Part shown: positions 12,901 through 26,243 of the stretch, in pieces
How the letters are laid out: every line of letters starts with the position of its first letter
Numbering within the stretch: the first letter of the stretch is position 1
Assembly (NCBI GenBank): GCA_028829895.1
Contig: CM054182.1
Coordinates: forward strand, 17,752,001 to 17,816,000
DNA: 64,000 bases
Reading direction: 5' to 3'
DNA from: Sinotaia quadrata
Taxonomy: Eukaryota > Mollusca > Gastropoda > Architaenioglossa > Viviparidae
The notes under the pieces: model-generated
What the model was told of the DNA's origin: nothing
What the model saw: only the letters and a program-made list of their open reading frames with translations
Database searches by the model: none
Program-made: the position numbers and the translations under genes

Positions 12901-15900
12901 ATCTCTTCACTTTGGTTCACACCATATGACAATCTTAGATCGTTTTCCCCCACAATAAGTTACTGATTTATTTTCACTGTAATATGTTTAGTATTGTTAT
13001 AATGGCTCACAAATGACACTTTTTACAGCTATTTAATGGTAGGGTCAATAGTAACAGATTCAGATACACATTAATTAGTTATTAGCCCGATTACTAATTT
13101 AGTTTTTGTTTGTGCAGATTTTCGGGGGGGGGGGGGGGGGCGCTGACTATGGCGGATTAGAACAGGAGAAATTATTGTTAGAGTTAATTTAATTGTAGAA
13201 ATTGGCCAAGACTTTGAGGAACCCTGTGTCAGAATAACCACAATTATAGTATCCTAGATTCAACCACGAAATAAGGGTAGACCATTTGCCAGTTTATCAC
13301 AGCTTCCAAGAGTACTAAATAATAGACTGCTGTGTAGATGTTCATAATCAACTGTCACTAGTTTCATTCACCCCTCAACCCTTTTAAATCATCATAAATT
13401 TTAAAACATAAGACATGAATAAATGCATTTTAACTAAAAATATCAGATATTTTAATTGTTATTTCATTATAATTACTTAAACAAGTCAAATGGAACTCAA
13501 AATAAGCAAAAAAGCATTAATATCATTCATTTTCAGTTTTGGCTCAAAATGCCATTGCACAAATTGTGTTTTTTCTCATTTTTGAGAATCTATAACTCAA
13601 AAAATTACAAAGCTATCACCTTAAAATAAATCAGGCTTCCTGTCAGCATTGGATACTTGAGGAATACAAAAATTTAGCCCTGTCTGATAGATAGTTTTTA
13701 CTTTAGGGTGCATGCAAAATGGCAAAATGTAAAAAACGTGAAAAAAGCGTTTTTTTCCCATTTTTCAAAATTGCATTTAAAAAAAACTATGAAAGATTAA
13801 ACAACCATCTTTTGTAAATTGACTTCTTTCACCATGATAGATATATGGTGTAAATTTCATTCATTTCCAAAGACTTTGAAAAAATGGCTGGTTCTACCTA
13901 CTGTTATTGGCCACCAAGTTAAAAATCATAAAACTGCTCCAAAATTTTGAATTGAAAATTATTTTTTAAAATGATCATTCTTCATATCAAAGAGAAAGAT
14001 AGAAAGAAATCTGCACAAAGTTTGAAGCTAAATTTTATTCCTAAATCTGGAAATGGCATGAACATTTGTTTGCATACAGAACCCTGTAGTTGAAGTACAT
14101 AATATGAATATGTGTTACTTGCAATTGGGTATTAGGTTTATGTAAAGGTAAAGAACAATAGCAATAGATACATGCCCGGGCTAGAAATCAAGAACAGTTT
14201 AGGTAAAAAGTTATCAGATGAGGTCAAGAAAGTATTTAGCTACAAAATAAATTCATGAGTGAAAAATTGTAATTTAATTTGACATAGTTTTGAGCAAAGA
14301 TAAACAGTTGGCATAAGAATGAATATAACATAAATTATGCATAATCATTTTAATATTTGCATAAAATTTAGACATTGAAATTCATGGCCACAATGCATTG
14401 CTCTCCTCCACCCCACTTCTCTCCCTCAATATATAAACATTTTTAAAAGTGATACTATTCAATATATATATTGAACAGTCACATTATTGGCAAATGCTGT
14501 CAACTAAAATTCCAATGTTACCTAAGTAAAAATGGTTTTTAAATTTGACTCTTACCAGTGTTTTCACAGCTAAGTCAACATTAAAACTAAGCATCAATAG
14601 TCTAAATGAAACTTTGCACACCTGCTGTCATGGTGACAAAATAAACATTAAAACCAAGTGGAGGCAAGGTTACTGAAAAAACAAGTTCATTGGAGGCCAC
14701 TGCTGCTCTCTCAGGAATACGCAATGTATCTGGAGAAATAGGATAAACCTGAAAAAAATAAAATACAAATTTAAAAAAAAGAATCAAGAAATATAACAGT
14801 TCTCTCCAATCATGTCAAATTTTGGGAGATGTGGTGTCAACTCACAATATAATACCTATTAATCTTTCAAATGATGAACAGTGTATTCAAATCTTTTAGT
14901 TCAGTATGGGCTAAATACAAAGCATAACTTTAAGTACTTCAATGCAGTTTTTTAAATACTTGTTAACCATATTTCTGTTTAGCTTAGCAATTTAAAAAAA
15001 ATATATCATGTATTTAAGATTGCTGTCATTACATATAAACAGGTGTCACACAACAGCTGAGTCAATATACCACACCAATTAGAAAAATATCAGACAAGAA
15101 CTTTAAAGAGAATTACTTATTTTCTTGATATCACACACCAATTGGACAAATATCATCACACACCAACTGGACAAATATCAGATAAGAACTTTAAAGAGAA
15201 TTATTTACTTTCTTGATATCAAACACCAATTGGACAAATATCAGACAAGAAATTTATACAGAATCCCTTACTCTCTTGATATTACACATTAGTTGGACAT
15301 AGATAAGAAATTTAAAAAGTATACCTTAGTCTCTCTACACCATGCATCATGTGGAAAAATATCAGATAATAACTTTAAAGGGAATCTCTTACTCCATACT
15401 ACACACCACATGGACAAACTCTCTCCATACTACACACCACATGGACAAACTCTCTCTATACTACATACCACATGGACAAACTCTCTCCATACTACACACA
15501 TGGTCAAACTCTCTCCATACTACACACCACATGGACAAAATATCAGATAAGAACTTTAAAGAGAATCTCTTACTTTGAAAACACTACACACCACATGGAC
15601 AAAATATGATAAGGACTTTAAGAAAACCCCATGCAAAATGAACACTGAGTATAATGTTTATCAACAAACTAAAGAACCGAGTAAACAAAACTCTTTTAAA
15701 TTATGGATATGCTGCACAAAACAGTTCATGTTTTTCTGACCTCTGATTGGACTGTTATTCCATCAGGTCCAACAACTGTGTATGAACTTCCAGACACAGG
15801 CAATCTTACAGTCCAATTGACACTCCTACCTATGGGGTTGTAAACCGTGACCTGGAACTTTAAAATGTCAAAACAAAAAATGCAAATAAATTACATACTA

Positions 15901-18900
15901 AGAAATTCTATAGCAAAAGTTGTATGGCTATTAATTAAGAACAAAATAATTTTCTATAAACAGCTTACCAACAATGCACACTTACCCAATCTTATAAACA
16001 CGGAGTGCTTGACTTTAATTTTGTATACCTTTGTATCATTAGTTTTGTGTGTTCCATTTATTTCATTATCATTTGCACCTATTAGTTTAAAACTCAGATC
16101 CTCTTAACTGTGCTCTTCAGATGCCTGTGTAACCCAAGCAGAACTTTCATATAAGTGAATACTTCACACAAGCACTTGCCTACATGCATGCACTAAACTG
16201 CGGTAGGAGATCTTGTCCCGCAAAAAAACAAGTTGTCTGCCCTTACTAACGATGAACTTACGTTTCAGAAAATTGGTCTCTTTAGTTGCTTATGTTGGAA
16301 CCCATGTTCCACAAAAATGGCTACTATGGAATGCCTACCTGACCCTAAGAATGGACCTCACATTCCATAAAACTGATTTCTGTGGACGTCTGCCTATGCC
16401 TAATAATTCAAACAGGATCTTCCTACTTATCTCCCCTAATCAATTAAACTTTGCAAGAACTCGAGTCCATAAATAGTTTACTTATTAATGACTGGTTTAT
16501 TTTACTCAAGTATGTTGTTTATCACTGATAAATATAAGCAAGTAATTTGTTTAAAATTACCTGCTTGCTAGTTTCTGCAATGGAACACATGCTGATGTTA
16601 AGTAGAGTGCAGAAACTTCGGACAGGGACTGGAGCAGACCCAAGTGGTAGCAACTTCTTAAAAGCATCTGTAACCACTTTCTGAAAGAATCACCAAGGAG
16701 ACAACAAAAGTACAGAATTATTGCAGCACTATTAATTTCAACATTTCTGAGGTCAACAAACTTGCATAATGTGATAGCACACTCAAACATTTCATAAAAT
16801 TCTGCTGACCATTTTTTCCCCAATATCTCTCTACCTAAGCAATCAAGTTCTTTCGTTTAGTATTGTAAATAAGAATTTCTTCCATTAACATTCAAAGAAA
16901 CAGATAAAAATGGTCAAAGAGAATGAAAAAAGGTGCCGAAATGGCAAAAAAGTTTTTTAAAAGCTTATGTGCTGAAAAGTAGAAAATAATCTAATAAAAG
17001 AATACAATGAAGGTGAAATCTTTAAAGACATTAATATATGAATGGTATGAATTGTTACAAACAGCACTTAATTAAATAGTGCCAAATAACTCATAGGAAT
17101 ATTTTGAACTTTTGAAAATATAATGTATTTATTCCATTAGTCAATCCTTCTTCGCAATCAGAAGTAACTACACTGCAACTTGCATAATGCCTAACTTCCA
17201 TACTGTAATTTCACAAAATGGACTACATCCATGCATCCCCATTTGTTTGCATAAAGGCTGAAATATTATACAGCAAGTGACTATTTAAGGACTCATGCCT
17301 ATACCTATTGTTTATCCCATTCAGAAGCCTAATCCACATAACCACTGTCCTTAAATAAATCATGGTCATTATTTGCACTTATCTGCCCTTTTTTTCCTTC
17401 ATTAACCAGCCTATTAGCAAGTATATTCCTACTTGCTTCTAATTTCCATAAAACAATCAACAGCCTTCTGTTTGCTTATTTAACCAGCCCTTTAGCAGAT
17501 TTTTAACAGATGTTTTCAATCTCTTTATTATTACACTATATAGTTACCTGCCCTTCGATCAATTCATTAGTTCCACTAAACAGTTACCTGCCCTTCGTTC
17601 ACTCCATTAGCCAGTCTCTCAGCATAGTCATATGCCACCACTTGCTTTTCAGTTCCACTGAATAAACAAAATGAGATTCTCCAGTTTAAATTAGGCTTCA
17701 AATTTATAAATAATAAGCCTCTAAGATGCAATGAGATTTTTATATTTGTTTACAAAAACTGTTAGGCCTGTATTTTGAGAAAAGTTCTTTTCCTTCCAAA
17801 TAATAAAAGTATTATAGTTTTGCTTATTCTAACAATTACTAATGAAAGAAGCATATACGTCTCTAATATTTATATATGACTTGAAAATTAGCTGCTGGAA
17901 ATTTGAGTTTTTAAAAATCTTGTATATATTTTAGTCGCTTTGATAATTATGGAATAACTATTTGCAACTCCAGCCAATTTTAGTCTAGTCTGATAACTTC
18001 ATACCATAATCAGAAAAAAATCTGAATGAATTTTCAGAAATTACAGACTGACTGAACATTTGAAAAATTGATAAATATAAAATCATTAATAATAGAGCTC
18101 AGAATAAAAGCTTGCTAAAAAGATTTTTCTGTTATAAATAGAAACTCACGAAACGCCATCATGGTGCTGAGCAACACCCATCGCTTCAGCTGAAAGTAAA
18201 TTAGAACAGTACAAATCAAATTACATATATAATTCAGCTGAAAGTAAATTAGAACAGTACATCAAACTACATACATAATTCAGCTGAAAGGAAATTGCAA
18301 CATTATAAGAATATGAGGGATTAGTGCATTGCAACATTATAAAGATATGCAAGATCAGTATCTGTTAAAGTTGATGACTAAGAGAGGTGTTTAAAAATAC
18401 TTCTCTACCCTACAAAGGATAAAAGGTTAAATGATGGCTAAGAGAGGTGGTTAAAAATACTTCTCCACCCTACAATGGGTAAAAGGTACTAACAACAATA
18501 ACTAATAATACAGGAAAGTTCCAGAAACCTCAACAAAAACCAGCCAAAGTAAATGATTATAAAATATTGGTGAACTTACACAGTATCTGAATGTTAAATG
18601 TGCTGTTGTCTGTGTCTTCCAGTATGGCCAGGGCATCCAGTTGCTTTACTACCTGTCACACAGTGATGAGCATTATTTTACACATATTTGATAAAGTAAT
18701 TTCTTTGTCTTAGAAAATGGAATTTAAACAATGTCAAACAAGAAGAAAAATTTGTGGTTTGATGCAGTAAACATTTAGGACCCAATTTCAAAATAAAACA
18801 AAGGAACAACATTCTACAAATATTGTTCATTCTACAATATGAGTCTTTGTTGTCCATGGATAATTGGTATAACAATCAACACAAAAATAAAAGAAATTTA

Positions 18901-19063
18901 ATTAGTATTTTAAAATAAATTTATGATATGCCCTAGTACAGAGAGTTGTCGACTTATGATTGCAATCAGTTCCAATAGAACTGTTGAAAGTCGATTTGGT
19001 TGTATACTGGACTACCATTTATTTTATATTATTTTTATACACATCTTACAAATGTACTGCCAG

Positions 19064-19132
<69 letters not shown>

Positions 19133-22100
19133 CAGAATGACAGACAGGCAAACTGAACAGACACATTTGTTAGCATCATTCAGAACACACATAAAGAAAA
19201 GAAACAGCAGGAAATGCAACACACCTGCAGGAAATTGTTTGTTCGTCGCACGTAATATTTAAGTGCAGCCCGACTTGTGAAATAGCCTGTCCAGAAACTA
19301 TGGGGGCGATGAGCATATGGAAAGAAGTCATCTTCTTTCGTGGTGTAGGTCTTGCTGGCACGATTCACATAATATGTGTAGCAGGAAGGTGTGGAGTACA
19401 GCAAGTTGATGTTAGTACCATTGCTTTGCTAATAAAAAAGGAAAGTATTTTTAAAAACATTTACATTCAAATCTAAGCAAAATTTAATACACTATGGTTT
19501 AATTGCTAAATGCCAATGGCTTTCATTTAGAAAGAATAAATTACATATTCATTTCTTGGAAAGAAAAATGAAAGATTAAATGTTCATGCCAAATTACCTA
19601 AAAGAAAATATGTAAGATTAATGTTCATGCCAAACTACCTAAAAGAAAATATTTTATAAAGTTTATAATATAGCTAAATGTGATATTTATTTCAACATCA
19701 AGATTACTAACAGGAAAAGAAAATTATTTTCTTATTAAAATAAAGTGTGCCAAAGGGAACATTTAGAACATTTTTTGAATTATATTTTTCAAAATTATCT
19801 TCAAACACCATTTTAATCTAAATAAACTTGAAATGCAAATCAAAAATTGATCATAACAACTTTTCTCTTCATTACAGTTTTTGTTGTAGCAGCATTACTA
19901 ATAAGTTAAATGAAGGGTATTCTTAGTTGAGGAGGTATACAGATTATGTGATTTTCTTGTAGAAAAATTCATATGAAAATTGCCTCCCAAAAAAGTACAA
20001 AAGTTATGAAATGAAATAAAATTCAATATTTTTATTGGAAACTTAATTTAAAAAATGTTAGAATTAAAAAGAAAATTTAAAAAATCTGAATGTAAAAAAT
20101 GATGCATGGCATCCTATGAAAAATCTGCCATGCACAGAAAGTCAACCAAACATTTTCCCATTTATTAACTGATTTGTAAAGACAGACTTTTCAAGTAAAG
20201 TGAGATTTAAAATAATTATAACAAAACAAGGTGTTTATACAAAAAATCATATAATTTGATCGACATTTTACTTGAAAACATCCCACTGATTACATTGACA
20301 ACAAGAAAACATGCTGTCTGGTTAAAACCAATGTTCCTTCTAAGGTGTGTGGCTGTGCAGCTCATTAGAAAATGCCATGCAGCAGTTTCAAAATTCCACA
20401 CAAAAGTTTTGGTATCAAGCTCAAACAACTGCCAGTTCCGCACATAAGGAAAAATATTAGAGGGTATGTTGATTAAAACTAAAATAAAATGTGCAATCTG
20501 ATCTAAAACTACAAGGAAACATATCACCTGATTGAAAACTGCATAGAAACATATTACTTGATTGAAAACTGCAAGGAAACACACTGTCTGATTACAACTA
20601 CAAGATAACATACCATCTGATTAGAACTACAAGATAAATACCATCTGATTAGAACTACAAGATAACATACCGTCTGAATAGCAACTACAAGATAACATAC
20701 CATATGATTGACAACTACAAGACAAAATAACTACTGATTACAGGAAAACATACCATCTGATTGACATATTTGATGAGTTTGTCCAGATTTTTATACCAGT
20801 TGTGAGCTGCCTGGTACTGGAAATCAGAGCCCATTGTCATCATGATGTGGTTAGTTGTGTAATGGCTGGCCTGCAGAAGAGAAAAGTGATGTCAAACTTA
20901 AACATGATGTGTTTATTTGTGTAATGGCTAGTCTGTAGAATAGAAAAGTGATGTCAAACTCAAATGTGATATGTTTGTTTAGTTGTGTAATGGCTGGCCT
21001 GTAGAATAGAAAAGTGATGTCAAACTCAAATGTGATATGTTTAGTTGTGTAATGGCTGGCCTGTAGAATAGAAAAGTGATGTCAAACTCAAATGTGATAT
21101 GTTTAGTTGTGTAATGGCTGGCCTGTAGAATAGAAATTCCATCTCAAAGCAAGTACAAGCATGCAAAAAAAAATCCCTCCTCATTATATGCATATAAATT
21201 ATAAATCTGTCAAATATTATTAGAAAAAAATGGATGACCTTAATATAATTGTCCACCAAAAAAAAATAAAATAGAAAATAAGGTAAAAAATGTAAACAAT
21301 GCATCACTAGGGTGGGTTTTCCAATGGTGATTGGTGAGGCTAGTCACAAGATATCTGATACCGAATTTACATTGGAGGAAACCAATTCTAGCCAGGAATC
21401 TGATGATGAAGATGAGTATTACAGTGGATACAATTTTGCCCATCATTTCGATATTAAAAAAAACCCCATCAAAAGTAAGCTAATTATAAACTCTATAGGT
21501 TATATTGCAAATATGATCATATGAATTGTATTCTGTCTATATAAAGCATCTTCAACTTTTCAAAGTGTGCATTTCTTCCTCTTTTAAAGATAATTATTCA
21601 AAACCGAACAATGGTTTCAGAGAGATATGAGAGTAAAACTCTGGAAATTATTTATTAATATTACACTGTCTGTACATGGTCTTTCTATTAGCATTTGTGC
21701 TAAGAAAAATTTATATGATTAGCCAGTCCTTTCTTTGTCTTTTATCTCGCATTGAGTGCCAACTAATCTTAATTATTACTGGTGGCTAAATGTCTGATTT
21801 CCTAACAATTTGCACCATTAAAAAGCATTTTTCGCTTATCTTCTTCTGGTATCACGATTTCAAAATGTCCCAAAAAGTGACTTCCAACTCATTTTGTGGT
21901 GTAATGATTTTTGGTGTAATATGCACTGAACAACAGATACATACTTTTTTAAAGGATATGTACTATGTTTCTTGTTGTGCAAATGCTGTATATTCTAGAT
22001 ATGCTTTGTGTATAAAACCTGTTTTGTAGATATGATTTTGTTGCAGTTTTACTGTATAATAGATGTTTTTTGTTTCATACAAACTGTAAAATTGATTTCT

Positions 22101-25100
22101 ATAGTACATGTATGAAATCTTGTTGTAAATATATTGTAAAACAGAGGTTTCTGTTATTCAGGTTATGTATATTTTTGTGCATAGGTTCTGTATAACAGAT
22201 AATTTTTGTTAATGTATATGTTTCTTCTGAATTTATATTGTATAATAGACATGTTTTTGTCAAACATTTACTGTAAAACAGACATGTTTTTGTTGTAGAT
22301 GTATTGTAAAATAGACGATTTTCTTGTACACTTTTTGTTGTACATATATTGTAAAATAGATATGTTTTTAGTGTACATATTGAAAAAATCGATACTTTTC
22401 TTGCACGTTTTTGTTGTATACATATTGTAAGAAAGATACTTTTCTTGTATATGTTTTTGTCATAGATGTATTGTAAAATAGATACTTTTCTCACTTATTT
22501 TTTTTGTGGTATATGTACTATATATGCTTTTGATTAATAGCTACTTACTTTTCTTTTGTATGCTTTTTGCTTGTATGGTTTTGTTAAGAGATACTTTTCT
22601 TGTACGTTTTTGTTTTAAATGTACTATATGTTAGTTTTGTAAATCAGCTGGAAATAACCACTCATAAGACTGCAGTTTCAGTCATTAACAAATACATTTC
22701 ATAAAATACAGCAATATACTTAAAAAGTAAATTTCATAAAATGCTACTACAAAATATCAAGATATACAGCAATATATTTAATTAAGAAATAAATTTAATG
22801 AAATACTATGGCATTCTATTGTGAAGTAATTTCATAGCGCACTACAACAATATATGAGGAAAACAATTTCAAAAAGACTACAACAATACATATTTAAGAA
22901 ACTCTTGAGTAACCTGAGCACTGGCAGCCATTAAAAAGGTAGCCACACGTTCCTGCACGTTGAAGTCATGGAGACGAGTATCATCCTGAAAAATGTTGAT
23001 ATATTAAGTACTATTTCTCTCAATTTTAATAAATTATGAACAAAACAAATACTAAAACCTTTGCTATTTGCTAACTGTAAGTCATCATTAAAGCAAATAA
23101 TTGTCCTCATTGCAGGCAATATTGCTGTACAATGCAAATTATAACCTCAATTGATGATGATAAATAAAAACAAAAGTCACAATATTTATGTTAGTCTTTT
23201 ATCTATAGAAACAACATAAAGACTTACTGCATTATAATTACCCAGTAAAAATTATATTTATTAATAAAATATTTTAAAGTTGTTAAAAGCCCTTAAAATT
23301 TAAATAGAGAATGAATAATGAAAAGAAACAAGTGCTGGAAAAATTATGCCTGATTAACTCATTGAAGTTTTAGCAGTTATTTGGTGAACACTATTATAAA
23401 GTTAGTATCTTTACCAGCTTTCACAATAATGTATAACCTAACACAAACAAAACCAACTCACAACAATAAGCCTTCAATAAATACTGAATCAAATACAAGG
23501 CCAACTTGCAACAATGGCCATGTCACCACAATAAATACTGAAGCAAATACAAATAAAACAATCTCACTAAAATGGGCATGTCACCACAATAAATCCCAAA
23601 GCAGGCACAACCCACAACAATGAGCATGTCACCACAATAAATCCCAAAGCAGGCACAACCTACAACAATGAGCATGTCACCACTATAAATCCCAAAGACA
23701 CAACTCACAACAATGGGCATGTCACCACAATAAATAATGAAGCAAACACAAACAAAACCAACCCACAACAAGTGTGTCACCACAATAAATAATGAAGCAA
23801 ACACAAACAAAACCAACCCACAACAACGAGTGTGTCACCACAATAAATATCAAAGCAGACACAACTCACAAGAATGGGTGTGTCACCAAAATAAATATCA
23901 AAGCAGACACAACGCATAACAATGGATGTGTCACCACAATAAATATCAAAGCAGATACAACTCACAACAACGGGTGTGTCACCACAATAAATATCAAAGC
24001 AGAAGCCATCAGGAGGACCATATCCATCCTGGAGTACTCCAGTAAACAGGTCAGCTTTTGTACCTGCATGAAAATTTAAATTATTTTATAATAAATATGA
24101 CTTTTAATTACAGTTGTACTAGTTTAATAGGACTATTTAAAACATATTTATAGAGCTATTCATAATTTACTACATTTGTATAGGACTGCTTACAACCAAT
24201 CAAATTTGTAGAGACTGTTTAAAACCCTTTTAATCTGTATAGGACTATTTACAGTGAATGCATTTTGTGTAAAATGACTTGTATGTCCCTAATGTAAAAC
24301 TGCTAAAATGAAACAAAACCTAGACCTAACTTTTAAAATCAAAAAGAGCTTAGTTTTTACCTAAATTTCATAAATACCTCTTACCTAGATTATCAGGACT
24401 GCCACGCCATATCATTTCTAGTGTCTTATTTTTCTGACGTAGGTCTTTGTCCTGGTAGTCAAGCCGAGCAAAGAACAGGGAATCAAATCCAAACTGAAAC
24501 AAAAAAATAGAACACTAAAAAACTTCCAAGAAAATTACAATATTAAATTTTTATTGTTAAAAAATTGTATCTTGAAGTAAACCAGTTTAGTTCAGTTGGT
24601 CACAATTAAAAAAATGAAAATAAATTTATGTTCTGAGATTCATACTATCTCACACATCCATGCAGAAGACAAAAATGATTACAGAAACAAAAAGACCTCA
24701 AAGGTATCAATCAAATCAGCGCACTTAAAGCAAGGGAAACAAGATCTCCCAGAAATGGAACAATGGTCTAATGTCAGATACCAGCTCATGCTGGCAACAA
24801 CAAAAAAGTGTACAAATATATTACTATACTAAAATAAAAGTAGAAAACCAAAACTGGTCGCTAACCCTAACATTTATACATTTAAAATAAAAACAGAAAG
24901 TAAGATAAACTATAGCAGAATTGTACAAATAATTTTAAACCACAAACAGCAAACAGAAAGTGTGCTATCTGTTGTGCAAAAAGAAATTGTGCATCTACCA
25001 GTGTAAACAGAAGTTTGCCTCTGCATAAAGAGAAAGTTAGTCTCTACCCTTGTAAAGAGAAAGTTTGTCTCTACCTGTGTAAGAGAAAGTTTGTCTCTGT

Positions 25101-26189
25101 CTATGTAAAGAGAAAGTTTGTCTCTATGTATGTAATAAGAAAGTTTGTTTCTACCTGTGTAAAGAAAAAGATTGTCTCTACTACTTAAAGAGAAAGTTTG
25201 TACCTGTGCAAAGAGTGATGCCATTTCCCTAGAATGCCCAAAGGGGTCAATCTGCCAGCCCACCCTTGGTCGACCACAGGCGCCAAAGTTTTCCCGCAGA
25301 AACTCAAAACCCACAAAGTGCTGATCAATAATTGCATTATAATGAGTTGCTGCCTCATCATTCATGCACCAGCCACCAAGGACAAATTCCAGGCGACCTA
25401 AGTGAAAGAGAAACATATTTACTGCTAGTAATTGAAGTTAACGAAATAGATGCCATATTTCAAGCAAAATTATGCCTAAAATGGCCTTTAGAATGTTGGC
25501 AATCAGAGCACGTAAAAGGTAAATTGCCAAATCTTGCCAACCTTTACCACAAGAAAAAAAATGAAAGGGGGAAGGATAAGTTACAATGTAATGATCCATC
25601 TGCAAAAAATGACGTTATCACTAACTTAGTTAATCCACTATTTTATAAAAAGCTCATTAGAATATTTCAAACATGCAACCAATAGTTTAAAATTTCCCTT
25701 CTGATATATATATGACGTCAATATTTGGTAAAAGAAAAAAATGTGGGTCTAATTTTTTTGGAAAGGACGTGTAACACAACAAAATGCCTTTAAAAAATAT
25801 AATTTACAATTAAAATTGATCATTACCGACTGAAAGGGATCTGGAATGTTGCTTTAATGTATTCTCATTTCTAAGAAAACCTTGTTATTGTATGTATTTT
25901 GGATTATTTATAACAAAGAAATTTTAAAGAAAATAGCAATATTTAAGCATATCATATAAAGGGACACCATTTTCAGTTCAAAATAAATATATATTACAAT
26001 TACAAAATCAATAAGCACAAATTCATGCAACTATCTTAAGTATCTCTTACACTAACTCTGAATATACAGAATATAAATATGTGATATTTCAATGCTTTAT
26101 TTTTAAGACAACACATTTCAAATGGACCCACCCTATGTGGTACACTCATCCAGAGAATGACCCAAAGATATATATATATATCTGTAAAA

Positions 26190-26243
<54 letters not shown>

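Noticed and set aside
21312..21524. 70-codon frame with an acidic Ser/Asp/Glu stretch
   Set aside because: Suggestive of a transposase N-terminus, but no catalytic domain, TIRs or target duplication could be identified.
25332..25685. 117-codon plus-strand frame
   Set aside because: Overlaps exon 4 antisense at one end; the rest is Lys/Asn-rich with no recognised domain. Possibly an old transposon fragment, not supportable.
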